Shown here: positions 18,425-27,700 of the stretch, piece after piece
Numbering within the stretch: the stretch's first letter is position 1
How the letters are laid out: each line of letters starts with the position of its first letter
From: Paracoccaceae bacterium
GTDB taxonomy: Bacteria > Pseudomonadota > Alphaproteobacteria > Rhodobacterales > Rhodobacteraceae
Length of the DNA: 64,000 nt
Direction of reading: 5' to 3'
Assembly: GCA_013214575.1 (NCBI GenBank)
Contig: JABSSD010000096.1
Location: 62,001-126,000 of the forward strand
Position numbers and translations under genes: made by a program
The notes under the pieces: model-generated
Told to the model about the DNA's origin: nothing
What the model saw: the letters and a program-made list of their open reading frames with translations, nothing else
The model's database searches: none

Positions 18425-19957
18425 ATGAAACGGAAATCAACATCCCAGGGCATTTTGCGGCTGCCGTTGTTCTTGTTGATTTGGGGCATTGCCTCTCTGG
18501 CAATGTGGGTGCCGGCCATGCATGCGGTGGCTTTGAACGATCACCCGACTTCCCAGAGCTTTTTCTATTCGGGCCTGGTTGGGCTGATGATCGTGACGCT
18601 GATCGGATTGTCGCTGGCGAACCGGGCGCCACGCTATGGAATGCTTGGCCAATTGCTGTCGTTGCTGGCAACCTTTGCGGTTTTGCCGTTGTTTCTGGCG
18701 ATACCCACCTATGATGCTTTGCAAAATACCAGCTACCTAAACGCCTATTTCGATATGGTCAGCGCCGTCACCACCACCGGAGCGGATATCTTTGCCGACC
18801 CCGGTCGGCTGCCCGGCAGTGTGCATCTCTGGCGGGCGCAAGTGGGCTGGCTGGGCGGGCTGCTGATGTGGATTGCGGCGTCCTCGGTTCTGGCGCCGTT
18901 GTCGCTGGGGGGATTTGAGGTCACCGCACGGGGCGAGCCGGGCCGTGGCGCAACTGCGCCGGCCCATATGCAGCGGGGCGATCCCAGACGTCAGTTGGTG
19001 ATGGTCACCAAGGCGCTGGTGCCGATCTATGTCGGTTTGACCCTGGCGCTGTGGATCTTGCTGATGATGACAGGCGAAGAAAGTCTGACCGGGTTGAGCC
19101 ATGCCATGTCGGTGATGGCAACATCCGGCATTTCGGCGGTTGGTGGGGTGGAAAACGCCAACAGCGGTCTTGCCGGTGAGATGGTGATGTTCCTGTTCAT
19201 GTTTTTTGCTTTGTCGCGGCTGACCTTCTCAACCGATACGGCCGGGTTGGGCTATGTCCGGCTGGACAAAGATCCGGAATTCCGCATCGGGCTGATCCTG
19301 GTGATCGGAGTGCCGTTGCTGCTGTTTTTACGCCACTGGTTGGCGGCGCTGGAAGTCAGCGCATCAGAAGACCTGCCCCAGGCCCTGCATTCCCTTTGGG
19401 GGGCGATGTTCACGGTGATGTCATTTTTGACCACAACCGGGTTTGCCAGTGCCGATTGGCTGGCGGCGCAGCAGTGGTCGGGGCTGGGCACCTCCGGTTT
19501 GATCCTGTTGGGTCTGGCGCTGGTGGGCGGCGGGGTGGCGACAACGGCCGGTGGGGTCAAGCTGCTGAGGGTCTATGCGCTGTATCTCAACGGGATGCGG
19601 GAAATGGAGCGATTGGTGCATCCCTCGTCGGTGAGCGGCGAAGGGGCCGGCAATAAGCGGCTGCAAAAAAACGGCGCCTTTGTTGCCTGGATCTTTTTTA
19701 TGCTGTTTGCCCTGTCGCTGGCGGTGATCAGCAGCAGTCTGGCCGCTTTGGGGTCGGATTTTGAACAAGCATTGGTTCTTGCGATTGCGGCGTTATCCAC
19801 CACGGGGCCGCTGATCGACTTTGCGGGTGAAACGACAATCAGTCTGGCGTTGCTGGCGCCGTCGGCCAAATTGGTGCTGTGTTTTGCGATGGTATTGGGC
19901 CGATTGGAAACCCTGGCGATTATTGCATTATTGACGCCCAACCTCTGGCGGAACTGA
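18425..19957 (+). CDS. trkH: Trk potassium uptake channel TrkH
   Basis: A 510-residue multi-pass inner-membrane protein with repeated M1-P-M2 units. Selectivity-filter segments containing conserved glycines are recognisable in SAVTTTGADIFADPG, MSVMATSGISAVGGV, TVMSFLTTTGFASADW and AIAALSTTGPLIDFAG. It takes up K+ together with TrkA. The start codon lies 1 base after the trkA stop codon. It is followed by a 132-base gap that must hold the hfq promoter. Confidence 0.93.
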   Translation: MKRKSTSQGILRLPLFLLIWGIASLAMWVPAMHAVALNDHPTSQSFFYSGLVGLMIVTLIGLSLANRAPRYGMLGQLLSLLATFAVLPLFLAIPTYDALQNTSYLNAYFDMVSAVTTTGADIFADPGRLPGSVHLWRAQVGWLGGLLMWIAASSVLAPLSLGGFEVTARGEPGRGATAPAHMQRGDPRRQLVMVTKALVPIYVGLTLALWILLMMTGEESLTGLSHAMSVMATSGISAVGGVENANSGLAGEMVMFLFMFFALSRLTFSTDTAGLGYVRLDKDPEFRIGLILVIGVPLLLFLRHWLAALEVSASEDLPQALHSLWGAMFTVMSFLTTTGFASADWLAAQQWSGLGTSGLILLGLALVGGGVATTAGGVKLLRVYALYLNGMREMERLVHPSSVSGEGAGNKRLQKNGAFVAWIFFMLFALSLAVISSSLAALGSDFEQALVLAIAALSTTGPLIDFAGETTISLALLAPSAKLVLCFAMVLGRLETLAIIALLTPNLWRN

Positions 19958-20089
19958 TTGGTTCTGGTTAACAAGGCAATATTGTCCAATGTTTTATGGT
20001 TGGAAACACTCAAATTCTGTGCCCATACTAATGATATAAGAGTCGCGCTGGTCCGCAGCGCGCAACAAGAACAAAAGCGAGAACAAACT

Positions 20090-20329
20090 ATGGCTTCGGA
20101 TCGACAGAACCTTCAGGATGCATTCCTGAATCATGTGCGTAAAACCAAGGTTCCAGTTACCATTTTCCTGATCAACGGTGTGAAACTACAGGGCGTGATA
20201 ACCTGGTTTGATAACTTTTGTGTGCTGCTGCGCCGGGATGGCCAGTCGCAACTGGTTTACAAACACGCGATCTCGACGATCATGCCAGCCCAACCGATCA
20301 GCCTGTATGAGGGTGAAGACGCCTCTTGA
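20090..20329 (+). CDS. hfq: RNA chaperone Hfq
   Basis: A 79-residue Sm-like protein that forms hexamers and pairs small RNAs with mRNAs. Sm1 and Sm2 motifs are clear: [20 protein letters not shown] with [19 protein letters not shown], and [13 protein letters not shown]. The C-terminal tail is very short ([13 protein letters not shown]), as typical for alphaproteobacteria. Start ATG 20090. The gene runs directly into hflX with a TGATG overlap, the conserved hfq-hflX order. Confidence 0.96.
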   Translation: MASDRQNLQDAFLNHVRKTKVPVTIFLINGVKLQGVITWFDNFCVLLRRDGQSQLVYKHAISTIMPAQPISLYEGEDAS

Positions 20330-21600
20330 TGGAGCAAGACAAAATCCGGACCCGCGCTTGGGTGCTGCATCCGGATATAAAATCAAATAGCAAGCGCCGC
20401 CCAGCGGAGCCTGCACTGAACGAAGGCGTGGCCCTTGCCGAGGCGCTGCCCGATCTGGATGTGATCGGATCAAACGTGGTGCGCCTGCCAAAAGCCCATT
20501 CCGGAACATTGTTCGGATCGGGCAAGATCATCGAACTGAAGGCGGTGTTCAAAGCCGAAGACATTGATCTTGTTTTGGTCGATGGCCCGGTTTCGCCGGT
20601 GCAGCAACGCAACCTTGAAAAAGCCTGGGACGTCAAACTGCTTGACCGGACCGGATTGATCCTGGAGATTTTCTCGGATCGGGCCCGGACCCGCGAAGGC
20701 GTCCTGCAGGTCGAGATGGCAGCGCTGTCTTACCAGCGGACCCGATTGGTTCGCGCCTGGACCCACCTGGAACGTCAGCGTGGCGGGCTTGGCTTTGTTG
20801 GCGGGCCGGGGGAAACGCAGATTGAATCTGACCGTCGGGCTATCGATGATCAGCTGGTGCGCCTGCGTCGGCAGTTGGACAAGGTGGTGATGACCCGCGC
20901 GCTTCACCGGGAAGCGCGCGCCAAAGTCCACTATCCGATTGTGGCATTGGTGGGCTATACCAACGCCGGGAAATCGACGCTGTTCAACCGATTGACCGGC
21001 GCCGATGTCATGGTCAAGGACATGTTGTTCGCCACGCTGGATCCTACCATGCGCCGGGTCGAGTTGGAGGACGGGCCAGAGATTATCCTGTCTGACACCG
21101 TTGGCTTCATTTCCAACCTGCCGACAGAATTGGTGGCCTCGTTTCGGGCGACGCTGGAGGAAGTGCTTGCGGCTGATCTGATCATCCATGTGCGCGACAT
21201 CAGCCATGATGAGACCCACAATCAGGCCGCCGACGTCAAAACGATCCTCACCGCATTGGGGGTCGATGAAAATCGGCCGCAGATCGAAGTGTGGAACAAG
21301 CTGGACCAACTGTCCGACGAAGAGGCAGAAGCCCGCAGTCAAAGGGCCGAAAACGAAGACGGGGTCCACGCGATCTCGGCTGTGACCGGTGTGGGTCTGC
21401 CGGGGCTTTTGCGCGATATAGGCGAAATCTTGCAGGGTGTACGCCTGCGTGAGACGCTGAACCTTGGGTTTTCGCAAGGAAAGAAGCGCGCCTGGCTGTT
21501 TCGAGAGGATATTGTCGAAGGCGAAGAGCAAACCGAAGATGGGTTTGAAATCACCGTTCTGTGGACCGACCGGCAGAAGTCCAAGTTCAACGCCCTATAA
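20329..21600 (+). CDS. hflX: Ribosome-associated GTPase HflX
   Basis: A 423-residue translational GTPase that splits stalled ribosomes. The glycine-rich linker GGLGFVGGPGETQIESDRR precedes the G domain: G1 GYTNAGKSTLFNRLTG, G3 LSDTVGFI, G4 NKLD. ATG 20329 shares its A with the hfq stop codon. The final codons (NAL-stop) and the bases just past the stop form the left attachment repeat of the genomic island; the gene itself is intact. Its natural downstream region, including a probable terminator hairpin, is now about 31.7 kb away at 53305-53336. Confidence 0.95.
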   Translation: MEQDKIRTRAWVLHPDIKSNSKRRPAEPALNEGVALAEALPDLDVIGSNVVRLPKAHSGTLFGSGKIIELKAVFKAEDIDLVLVDGPVSPVQQRNLEKAWDVKLLDRTGLILEIFSDRARTREGVLQVEMAALSYQRTRLVRAWTHLERQRGGLGFVGGPGETQIESDRRAIDDQLVRLRRQLDKVVMTRALHREARAKVHYPIVALVGYTNAGKSTLFNRLTGADVMVKDMLFATLDPTMRRVELEDGPEIILSDTVGFISNLPTELVASFRATLEEVLAADLIIHVRDISHDETHNQAADVKTILTALGVDENRPQIEVWNKLDQLSDEEAEARSQRAENEDGVHAISAVTGVGLPGLLRDIGEILQGVRLRETLNLGFSQGKKRAWLFREDIVEGEEQTEDGFEITVLWTDRQKSKFNAL

Positions 21601-21612
21601 GGGAACTGATTT
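21586..21612. repeat. attL: left direct repeat at the 3' end of hflX
   Basis: The 27 bases starting TTCAACGCCCTATAAGGGAA match 53283-53309 with two differences, including a 13-base identical core GCCCTATAAGGGA (21592-21604 versus 53289-53301). The core holds an inverted repeat CCCT-ATA-AGGG around the hflX stop codon, the usual shape of a tyrosine-recombinase crossover site. The right copy lies about 95 bases beyond the integrase start. Confidence 0.8.
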
Positions 21613-21649
21613 ACCTAATATTAGTCAATTATTACATTGAGTTGTGTGT

Positions 21650-22195
21650 AATATCCTTAATGTCATCCACCTTTTTATCCCCCTGGAGGCGGGGGTAATC
21701 CCCCCATCTTTATGGGATCCAGCCGTAGAATTGCGGAAAGCCTCGGGCATTTCCACGAACGGCGCCCCGATGCGCAGCGCGCCTGGTTTGCGTTGGAGTA
21801 CTGCCAGATAATGGCGCCAATCATAGATGACGCGCCCAGGCTGGCGGTGCGACCTCTCAATGATGCGTTCATGCCTGCAAGTCGCGGCCCCTTCCTTGCG
21901 CGATTTGCGCTGCTCCATCACAAGCCAGCCAGGCAGTTTCTCCGCAAACGAATCCAACTTGCTTGGCCGCGTCGGGCTACGGAACTGTGGCTCAACAGTG
22001 CCTGCTCGAAGATATTTCCTAATCGAGTTGCGAGACAGCCCAGTCCGTCGTGAAATCTCGCGAATAGTCATCTTGTCCCTAAGCGCCCATCGTCTATTAA
22101 TCCCCGACAAATCCCGTCAGGGGCAAGGTTGCACATGGGGCAGTTCTCAGTGACAATTCTGGCTGCTACCGGGTCAGTTTTAAGTGACATTCAAC
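21650..22195 (-). pseudogene. IS21-family element remnant with internally deleted istA
   Basis: The minus-strand frame 21625-22110 joins the N-terminus of an IstA transposase (MTIREISRRTGLSRNSIRKY, then LDSFAEKLPGWLVMEQRKSR) directly to its C-terminus (RHERIIERSHRQPGRVIYDW, RHYLAVLQRKPGALRIGAPF). Most of the protein, including the DDE catalytic core, is missing; an intact IstA has about 500 residues. Beyond the start codon, 22130-22190 carries two copies of an IS21-type terminal repeat (TGTCACT..GAACTGCCC and TGTCACTTAAAACTGACCC on the minus strand). No istB remains. This fills the first 500 bases of the island. Confidence 0.75.
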
Positions 22196-22341
22196 AAATC
22201 GAGATACTCCAAGTGTGAGCTCTTCGATCACTGGGCGCAACTATTTGCTGACGCGGAACCGGCAACGGCAATGATTGAAGGTTGAGTGGCACCGGCTTTA
22301 GTAACGCTGTTGGCAGCAATGGCCGGACGATCGGAAGCGCA

Positions 22342-22391
22342 TCAGGCTCATAACCTGAAGGTTGTAGGTTCAAATCCTACTCCCGCAACCA
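22342..22391 (+). tRNA. 3' half of an initiator tRNA-Met gene (fragment, not functional)
   Basis: The sequence has the complete anticodon arm (TCAGG, loop CTCATAA with CAT anticodon, CCTGA), variable loop, T arm (GTAGG TTCAAAT CCTAC), acceptor 3' strand TCCCGCA, discriminator A and an encoded CCA. The expected acceptor 5' strand (near GCGGGA) and D arm are not found in the preceding 40 bases, so no cloverleaf can form. This is the classic product of integration into or excision from a tRNA gene: an attachment-site remnant of a second element nested in the hflX island. The intact tRNA lies outside the window. Confidence 0.7.
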
Positions 22392-22519
22392 AAATTTACT
22401 GATAATAATCAACACGTCACACCCAGCTTCGGCGGGGCTTTCTGCGTTTGTGCCCAAGCGCTGGAAGCATTGTGGAAGCAAGCGGGGTCAATTGGGGGCG
22501 TGGCGTTCTGGCAACGGGT

Positions 22520-22812
22520 GAAGACTGGCGGGACAACCTGAAGGAAATCAAAATTCGTCGGGGGGCAAGGATCGGCTCGGGCATATATTGAAGATGGGGA
22601 ACGGCTACCTGCGCCGGTTTCTGGTTGTCGGCGCCACCTCCGTCACCCGGCGGGCGCCAACCACCGACACCCGAACGGGCGCTTGGGTCCGATCGCTCCT
22701 GGAGCGCAGGCCGACCCGGGTTGTCACCGTCGCCATCGCCAACAAGACCGCCCGTACCGCATGGGCGCTGCTCGCGAAGGGAAAAAGCTACAAGGCCACA
22801 CCGGCCATCTGA
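22520..22812 (+). pseudogene. IS110-family transposase C-terminal remnant
   Basis: The frame at 22588-22812 (MGNGYLRRFLVVGATSVTRR then RSLLERRPTRVVTVAIANKT) is the conserved C-terminal end of IS110/IS116/IS902 transposases, normally preceded by a SGGK..LGRI-type helix-hairpin segment. A related segment is found in a different frame just upstream, so there is at least one frameshift. The N-terminal DEDD catalytic domain is absent. The 280 bases after it (22813-23090) look like IS-flank debris; I see no gene there. Confidence 0.7.
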
Positions 22813-23089
22813 ACGAAGGAGGTACATGCGGCGCCTGACAACGCCGCGATGAGATGCAAGGGCAGACGTGAGTGATGATGATCGAAAGGAACCGCCGCCG
22901 GGACACCCCGAGGTGCTGTCTGGGCTTTAAAGCTCGTTGGTCTGATTGGGACCTGGCAAGCGGACTTCATCCACTGCCCGGCAGGCGATTGCGAAGCAAT
23001 CTGCCGAAAGGGGGGGGCAGCGGTTATATGAACCGCAAACAAAGGCCGGACACATGACCGCAACCTGCAACGATCAAAATCAGTTCAAA

Positions 23090-23200
23090 TCAACCCTTGC
23101 GCAACCGGAGCCGTCCACACATGACAGCACCCAGGCCCAGTGCGGCGCTAGCGGTCAGTGCAGCGCCGCCCGCAAGAAATTTTCTTCTGGGTAACTTCAT
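23090..23200 (-). pseudogene. Truncated Tat-signal gene fragment (TctC-like receptor?)
   Basis: The 36-residue frame starting MKLPRRKFLAGGAALTASAA is a twin-arginine signal peptide cut off just after its hydrophobic core and followed by a short unrelated tail to a stop codon. Such signals open tripartite tricarboxylate transporter solute-binding (TctC) proteins, but too little remains to identify the family. It was truncated by the adjacent IS110-related rearrangement and is unlikely to do anything. Confidence 0.4.
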
Positions 23201-23265
23201 CACGCTTTCCATTAATTCCTCCATTCGAATATGTATTAGTGTTTTCCTTGGAGCAAGGCTTTCGA

Positions 23266-23353
23266 GGCACCGCAAAGCGTTTTGTGGTGCCAGTGACGTC
23301 GCTCAAGACTGGTGGGGCGACCATTGCTTGAGGTTTAAAGCTTCAAGCTTGAA
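23266..23353. promoter_or_regulatory. Candidate control region of the catabolic operon with palindromes
   Basis: Two inverted repeats precede the first catabolic gene. At 23266-23291 are arms GGCACC and GGTGCC with inner CAAA/TTTG, a hairpin that could terminate upstream transcription. At 23342-23353 is the perfect 12-base palindrome TTCAAGCTTGAA, 67 bases before the ATG and a plausible operator for the MarR-type regulator encoded inside the operon. Sequence shows only the symmetry; binding is inferred. Confidence 0.4.
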
Positions 23354-23420
23354 ATAATAAATCACTGCCGCTACGATCAAAGGTGAAGCGCCAAGAATCG
23401 TATAAACAAAAGGCTATGTC

Positions 23421-25712
23421 ATGAAGGTAATGTGTCTCGGCGGCGGGCCCGCAGGTTTGTATTTTGCGATCAGCATGAAGCTGCGCGATCCAAGCACCGA
23501 AGTTACGGTTCTTGAGCGAAACAAAGCCAATGACACCTTTGGATGGGGGGTGGTTCTTTCAGATGATGCCCTTGATCAAATGCAGGAAAATGACCCCAAG
23601 AGCACGGCAGAGATCCGCAATAGCTTTGCCTATTGGGATGATATCGCGGTTGAGCACAATGGCGATCGGACGGTTTCGGGGGGGCATGGATTTGCCGGCA
23701 TCGGCCGCAAGAAATTGCTTATCATCCTGCAGGCACGGGCCCGTGAACTGGGGGTGAACATGCAGTTTGAGACGATCTTCAAAAGCGCCGAAGAGTACCG
23801 CAAGGACTATGATATTGTGGTTGCGACTGACGGCATCAACTCATTGGTGCGCAAAGAGTACGAAGATGTCTACAAGCCCGATATCGACACCCGTCTGTGC
23901 AAGTTCATCTGGCTTGGCACCCATCAGAAATTTGACGCCTTTACATTCATTTTCGAGAAAACCGAGTTTGGCTGGATGTGGGCGCATGTCTATCAGTTCG
24001 ATGACAATACAGCGACCTTCATTGTGGAATGCCTGCAGCCAACCTGGGATGGGTTTGGCTTTGCCGATATGTCTAAAGACGAGACCGTGGCGGCCTGTCA
24101 GGCGGTTTTTGCCAAATACCTCGATGGCAACGATCTGATCTGCAATGCCAACCATTTGCGTGGATCGGCTGTCTGGATGAATTTCCCAAGGGTCATTTGC
24201 GAAAAATGGTACCATGAAAACGTTGTGCTGATGGGCGATGCGGCGGCGACCGGACATTTCTCAATCGGGTCTGGGTCCCGTCTTGCTTTTGATAGCGCCA
24301 TTGCCCTGGCCAATTACGTGCACTCTGAGCCAACGCTTGAACAGGCGTTTCAGCGCTATCAGGAGGAGCGACGGGTAGAGGTTCTGCGGTTGCAGTCCGC
24401 CGCACGCAACTCTCTGGAATGGTTTGAAGAGGTGGAGCGCTATCTGGATCAGGACCCGGTCCAGTTCAATTACAATCTCCTGACCCGGTCCCAACGTATC
24501 AGCCATGAAAACCTGCGTTTGCGTGATCCAGCCTGGGTTGAAAAGGCAGAGCGCTGGTTCCAGACTAAGGCGGGTGTGCCCGCGGATGCATCGGTCAGAG
24601 CGCCGATGTTCGCGCCTTACACGCTCGGGAACATGGAACTGTGCAATCGCATCGTGGTGTCGCCTATGGCGCAGTATAAGGCGGTGGATGGCTGCCCCAC
24701 CGATTGGCATTTTGTTCACTATAGTGAGCGCGCCAAAGGCGGCGCTGCTCTGGTCTATACCGAAATGACCTGTGTCAGCCCCGAGGGGCGCATCACCCCC
24801 GGCTGCCCCGGGCTATATGCGCCGGAACATCAGGCCGCATGGTCGCGTTTGAATGCTTTTGTCCATTCCGAGACCGCCGCCAAAACCTGCTGCCAGATTG
24901 GCCATTCGGGGCGCAAAGGCTCGACACAAGTGGGGTGGCAGGAAATGGATGCGCCTCTCGATGAGGGCAACTGGGATCTTGTTTCCGCCTCGCCAATCCC
25001 CTGGTCTGATGGCAACGCCACACCTCGGGAAATCAACCGTGCGGAAATGGATGCGGTGCGGGATCAATTTGTCGCCGCCACCCAAATGGCGGACCGGGCT
25101 GGGTTTGACATGATGGAATTGCATGCGGCGCACGGCTATCTGATTTCCTCCTTCATCACGCCTTTGTCCAATAGCCGGTCTGATGAATATGGCGGCAGTT
25201 TGCAAAACCGCATGCGCTATCCGGTGGAGGTTCTGACCGCCATGCGGGCGGCCTGGCCTGCTGATAAACCGCTCTCTGTTCGGATCTCGGCCAATGACTG
25301 GGTCGAAGAAAACGGTGTGACACCGGAAGACGCGGTGGAGATTGCAAGGCTGTTCCGGGATGCTGGTGCAGACATCATCGATGTCTCTGCGGGGCAAACC
25401 AGTTCTGAGGGTCGCCCGGTCTATGGCCGGATGTTCCAGACCCCGTTTTCGAACCGCATTCGGAACGAATTGGGCATGCCGACGATGGCGGTTGGCAATA
25501 TCTTTGAAACCGATCACGTGAACTCAATTCTGATCGCGGGGCGGGCCGATCTTGTTTGCCTGGGGCGGCCGCATCTCGCCGATCCCTATTGGACCTTGCA
25601 TGCCGGCACCTCGCTTGGCGATGACGCTGTCAACTGGCCGGATCCTTATCTTCCCGGGCGCGATCAGGCCTATCGCCTGCAAAAAAAGGCGCAGGAGGCA
25701 ATCCGGGTATGA
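23421..25712 (+). CDS. 2-aminobenzoyl-CoA monooxygenase/reductase-type bifunctional flavoenzyme
   Basis: A 763-residue fusion. Residues 1-375 are an FAD monooxygenase of the aromatic hydroxylase class (dinucleotide motif [23 protein letters not shown] site [17 protein letters not shown]). Residues about 395-763 are an Old Yellow Enzyme-type FMN reductase ([32 protein letters not shown]). This architecture is known from 2-aminobenzoyl-CoA monooxygenase/reductase of Azoarcus evansii and from enzymes annotated as bifunctional salicylyl-CoA 5-hydroxylase/oxidoreductase. The first activity hydroxylates the CoA-activated ring at C5 and the second reduces and dearomatises it. The neighbouring CoA ligase, beta-oxidation-like genes and RidA favour anthranilate. 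It opens the operon and overlaps the SDR gene by ATGA. Confidence 0.88.
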   Translation: MKVMCLGGGPAGLYFAISMKLRDPSTEVTVLERNKANDTFGWGVVLSDDALDQMQENDPKSTAEIRNSFAYWDDIAVEHNGDRTVSGGHGFAGIGRKKLLIILQARARELGVNMQFETIFKSAEEYRKDYDIVVATDGINSLVRKEYEDVYKPDIDTRLCKFIWLGTHQKFDAFTFIFEKTEFGWMWAHVYQFDDNTATFIVECLQPTWDGFGFADMSKDETVAACQAVFAKYLDGNDLICNANHLRGSAVWMNFPRVICEKWYHENVVLMGDAAATGHFSIGSGSRLAFDSAIALANYVHSEPTLEQAFQRYQEERRVEVLRLQSAARNSLEWFEEVERYLDQDPVQFNYNLLTRSQRISHENLRLRDPAWVEKAERWFQTKAGVPADASVRAPMFAPYTLGNMELCNRIVVSPMAQYKAVDGCPTDWHFVHYSERAKGGAALVYTEMTCVSPEGRITPGCPGLYAPEHQAAWSRLNAFVHSETAAKTCCQIGHSGRKGSTQVGWQEMDAPLDEGNWDLVSASPIPWSDGNATPREINRAEMDAVRDQFVAATQMADRAGFDMMELHAAHGYLISSFITPLSNSRSDEYGGSLQNRMRYPVEVLTAMRAAWPADKPLSVRISANDWVEENGVTPEDAVEIARLFRDAGADIIDVSAGQTSSEGRPVYGRMFQTPFSNRIRNELGMPTMAVGNIFETDHVNSILIAGRADLVCLGRPHLADPYWTLHAGTSLGDDAVNWPDPYLPGRDQAYRLQKKAQEAIRV

Positions 25713-26449
25713 CACTTACTGGCAAACGGGTGCTGATTACCGGCGGCGGGACCGGGCTGGGCGCCGATATGGCCGCCCATTTTGCGGCTGCCGGTGCCGA
25801 GGTGGTGATCTCTGGACGCAGGCAGGACAGGCTTGATGCGGTGGCCAGTGAAACAGAAAATACCCGCGCCATTCGGGCGGATGTCACCAGCGAAGACGAT
25901 GTGCAGGCGCTGTTCGCAGCGGCGGGCCCGGTCGACATTGTCATTGCCAATGCCGGTGCCTCAACCAGTGCGCCGTTTGGACGGACCTCGCTGGCGGACT
26001 GGAACGCGATGTTGGCGGTCAATCTGACCGGTGTGTTTTTGACGCTGCGTGAAGGGCTAAACCAGATGCAGGGCTGGGGGCGGCTGATATCGGTGGCCTC
26101 TACGGCGGGGCTCAAGGGATATGCATATGTCGCCCCCTATGCGGCAGCCAAACATGGTGTTGTCGGATTGACCCGCTCATTGGCCTTGGAAACCGCCAAA
26201 CGGGACATCACGGTCAACGCGCTGTGCCCCGGATTTCTGGAAACGGAAATGACCGAAAGAACAATCCAGAACATTGTCGAAAAAACCGGCAAAGCCCGCC
26301 CCGATGCAATTGCGGCGCTGGCGTCACATAACCCGCAAAAAAGACTGGTGCAGCCGCATGAAGTCTCAACCGCCGCCCTCTGGCTGTGCGGCAAAGGATC
26401 CGAGGGCATCAATGGTCAGGCCATTTCCATCGCCGGAGGTGAGATATGA
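25709..26449 (+). CDS. Short-chain dehydrogenase/reductase (SDR)
   Basis: A 246-residue classical SDR: NAD(P) motif [20 protein letters not shown] at residues 10-29, NAG in [10 protein letters not shown], catalytic Ser in ISVASTAGL, YxxxK in [12 protein letters not shown]. In this operon it probably oxidises a 3-hydroxyacyl-CoA or alicyclic hydroxyl intermediate formed after ring reduction; the exact step is an inference. Start and stop codons overlap its neighbours by ATGA on both sides, so it is translationally coupled to the monooxygenase/reductase and MarR genes. Confidence 0.85.
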   Translation: MTLTGKRVLITGGGTGLGADMAAHFAAAGAEVVISGRRQDRLDAVASETENTRAIRADVTSEDDVQALFAAAGPVDIVIANAGASTSAPFGRTSLADWNAMLAVNLTGVFLTLREGLNQMQGWGRLISVASTAGLKGYAYVAPYAAAKHGVVGLTRSLALETAKRDITVNALCPGFLETEMTERTIQNIVEKTGKARPDAIAALASHNPQKRLVQPHEVSTAALWLCGKGSEGINGQAISIAGGEI

Positions 26450-26904
26450 GCGATACAATCTCACTGTCGCGGCGGCGGTTGCGCACCTGGATCAGATTGC
26501 TCCGCCTGACCCGCAGATCAGAAAGCCATCTGCGCGAATTTCTACGGGTGGAATACAACACGACGTTGCCCCGCTTTGATGTGATGGCAGCATTGCACCG
26601 AAATCAAACCCCGATAAAGATGAGCGATCTTAGTCGTATGCTGTTGGTTTCCAACGGAAATGCTACCGCAGTCATTGGCCGACTTGAGCAGGACGGATGG
26701 GTGACGCGAACACCTGTAAAAACCGACCGGCGTGTCATCGAGGTGCAATTGACGGATCAGGGCCGTGCCCAGTTCGAAATACTAGCCGCCGCGCATGAAG
26801 CCGAAGTCGACAAATTGTTTTCGGGTTTCGACCACGACGATTTGGATACCCTACGTGACATGCTGAAGCAGGCCAAAGGAGATGATGATGACTCGGATGA
26901 CTGA
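26446..26904 (+). CDS. MarR-family transcriptional regulator
   Basis: A 152-residue winged-helix protein. The core [20 protein letters not shown], then [20 protein letters not shown] (recognition helix) and the wing [20 protein letters not shown], is diagnostic for MarR. Several MarR proteins in aromatic catabolism respond to aryl-CoA thioesters, so a CoA-ester effector is likely here but not shown. It lies inside the operon it would control. The acidic end GDDDDSDD overlaps the start region of the hydratase gene. The palindrome at 23342-23353 is a candidate operator. Confidence 0.87.
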   Translation: MSDTISLSRRRLRTWIRLLRLTRRSESHLREFLRVEYNTTLPRFDVMAALHRNQTPIKMSDLSRMLLVSNGNATAVIGRLEQDGWVTRTPVKTDRRVIEVQLTDQGRAQFEILAAAHEAEVDKLFSGFDHDDLDTLRDMLKQAKGDDDDSDD

Positions 26905-27700
26905 ATTTGAACCCAAGCATTTTGAAATGCAGGTAAAGGATCAGATTGCGGTGATCCGCCTGAACCGGCCCGATCGCAAGAACCCGCTGACATTTGAAAG
27001 CTATGCCGAGCTTCGCGATACGTTTCGGGCCATGGTTTATGCTGACGATGTGGATGTGGTGGTGTTTGGCTCCAACGGTGGCAACTTCTGTTCCGGCGGC
27101 GATGTGCACGAGATTATCGGCCCGCTTGTCAAAATGAACATGAAAGAGCTACTGGCCTTCACCAGGATGACCGGTGATTTGGTCAAGGCGATGATTACCT
27201 GTGGCAAGCCGATCATTGCGGCGGTGGATGGTATTTGTGTCGGCGCCGGTGCCATTGTTGCAATGGCCTCAGACCTGAGACTGGCCACGCCAGAGGCCAA
27301 ATGTGCGTTCCTGTTTACCCGTGTCGGGCTGGCGGGCTGCGATATGGGGGCCTGTGCGATGTTGCCGCGCATTATTGGTCAGGGCCGGGCCGCCGAACTG
27401 CTGTACACCGGTCGCTCATTTGGCGCCGAGGAAGGTCATATCTCCGGTTTCTGGAACGCCATTCACGGCGCTGATGATCTGGAGGCCGCCGCGATCAAGA
27501 TGGCGTCTCGATTGGCTGCGGGACCTACATTCGCCCATGGCATCACCAAGACACAGCTCAATCAGGAATGGAACATGGGGCTAGAGCAAGCGATTGAATC
27601 CGAGGCCCAGGCCCAGGCGATCTGCATGCAGACGGGGGACTTTGAGCGCGCCTATCATGCCTTTGTTGGAAAAGAAAAACCAGAGTTTGAGGGCAACTGA
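26888..27700 (+). CDS. Enoyl-CoA hydratase/isomerase family protein
   Basis: A crotonase-fold enzyme of about 270 residues. The CoA-binding and oxyanion segments are [16 protein letters not shown] and [40 protein letters not shown] follows, where glutamates of canonical hydratases are replaced, so isomerase or hydrolase activity is possible. It probably processes the reduced ring CoA ester. Several ATGs are available; ATG 26888 is best placed, 6 bases after AAAGGAG (26875-26881), and it overlaps the MarR gene by 17 bases. The stop overlaps the next start (TGATG). Confidence 0.85.
   Translation: MTRMTEFEPKHFEMQVKDQIAVIRLNRPDRKNPLTFESYAELRDTFRAMVYADDVDVVVFGSNGGNFCSGGDVHEIIGPLVKMNMKELLAFTRMTGDLVKAMITCGKPIIAAVDGICVGAGAIVAMASDLRLATPEAKCAFLFTRVGLAGCDMGACAMLPRIIGQGRAAELLYTGRSFGAEEGHISGFWNAIHGADDLEAAAIKMASRLAAGPTFAHGITKTQLNQEWNMGLEQAIESEAQAQAICMQTGDFERAYHAFVGKEKPEFEGN

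Noticed and set aside
20470-21531. 353-codon minus-strand open frame
   Set aside because: It is antisense to hflX, with His/Gln-rich composition typical of reverse-strand shadows.
22310-22391. Functional tRNA-Met gene
   Set aside because: The acceptor 5' strand and the D arm cannot be formed from the preceding bases.
24813-25517. 234-codon minus-strand open frame
   Set aside because: It is antisense to the reductase half of the bifunctional flavoenzyme, with no protein-like motifs.
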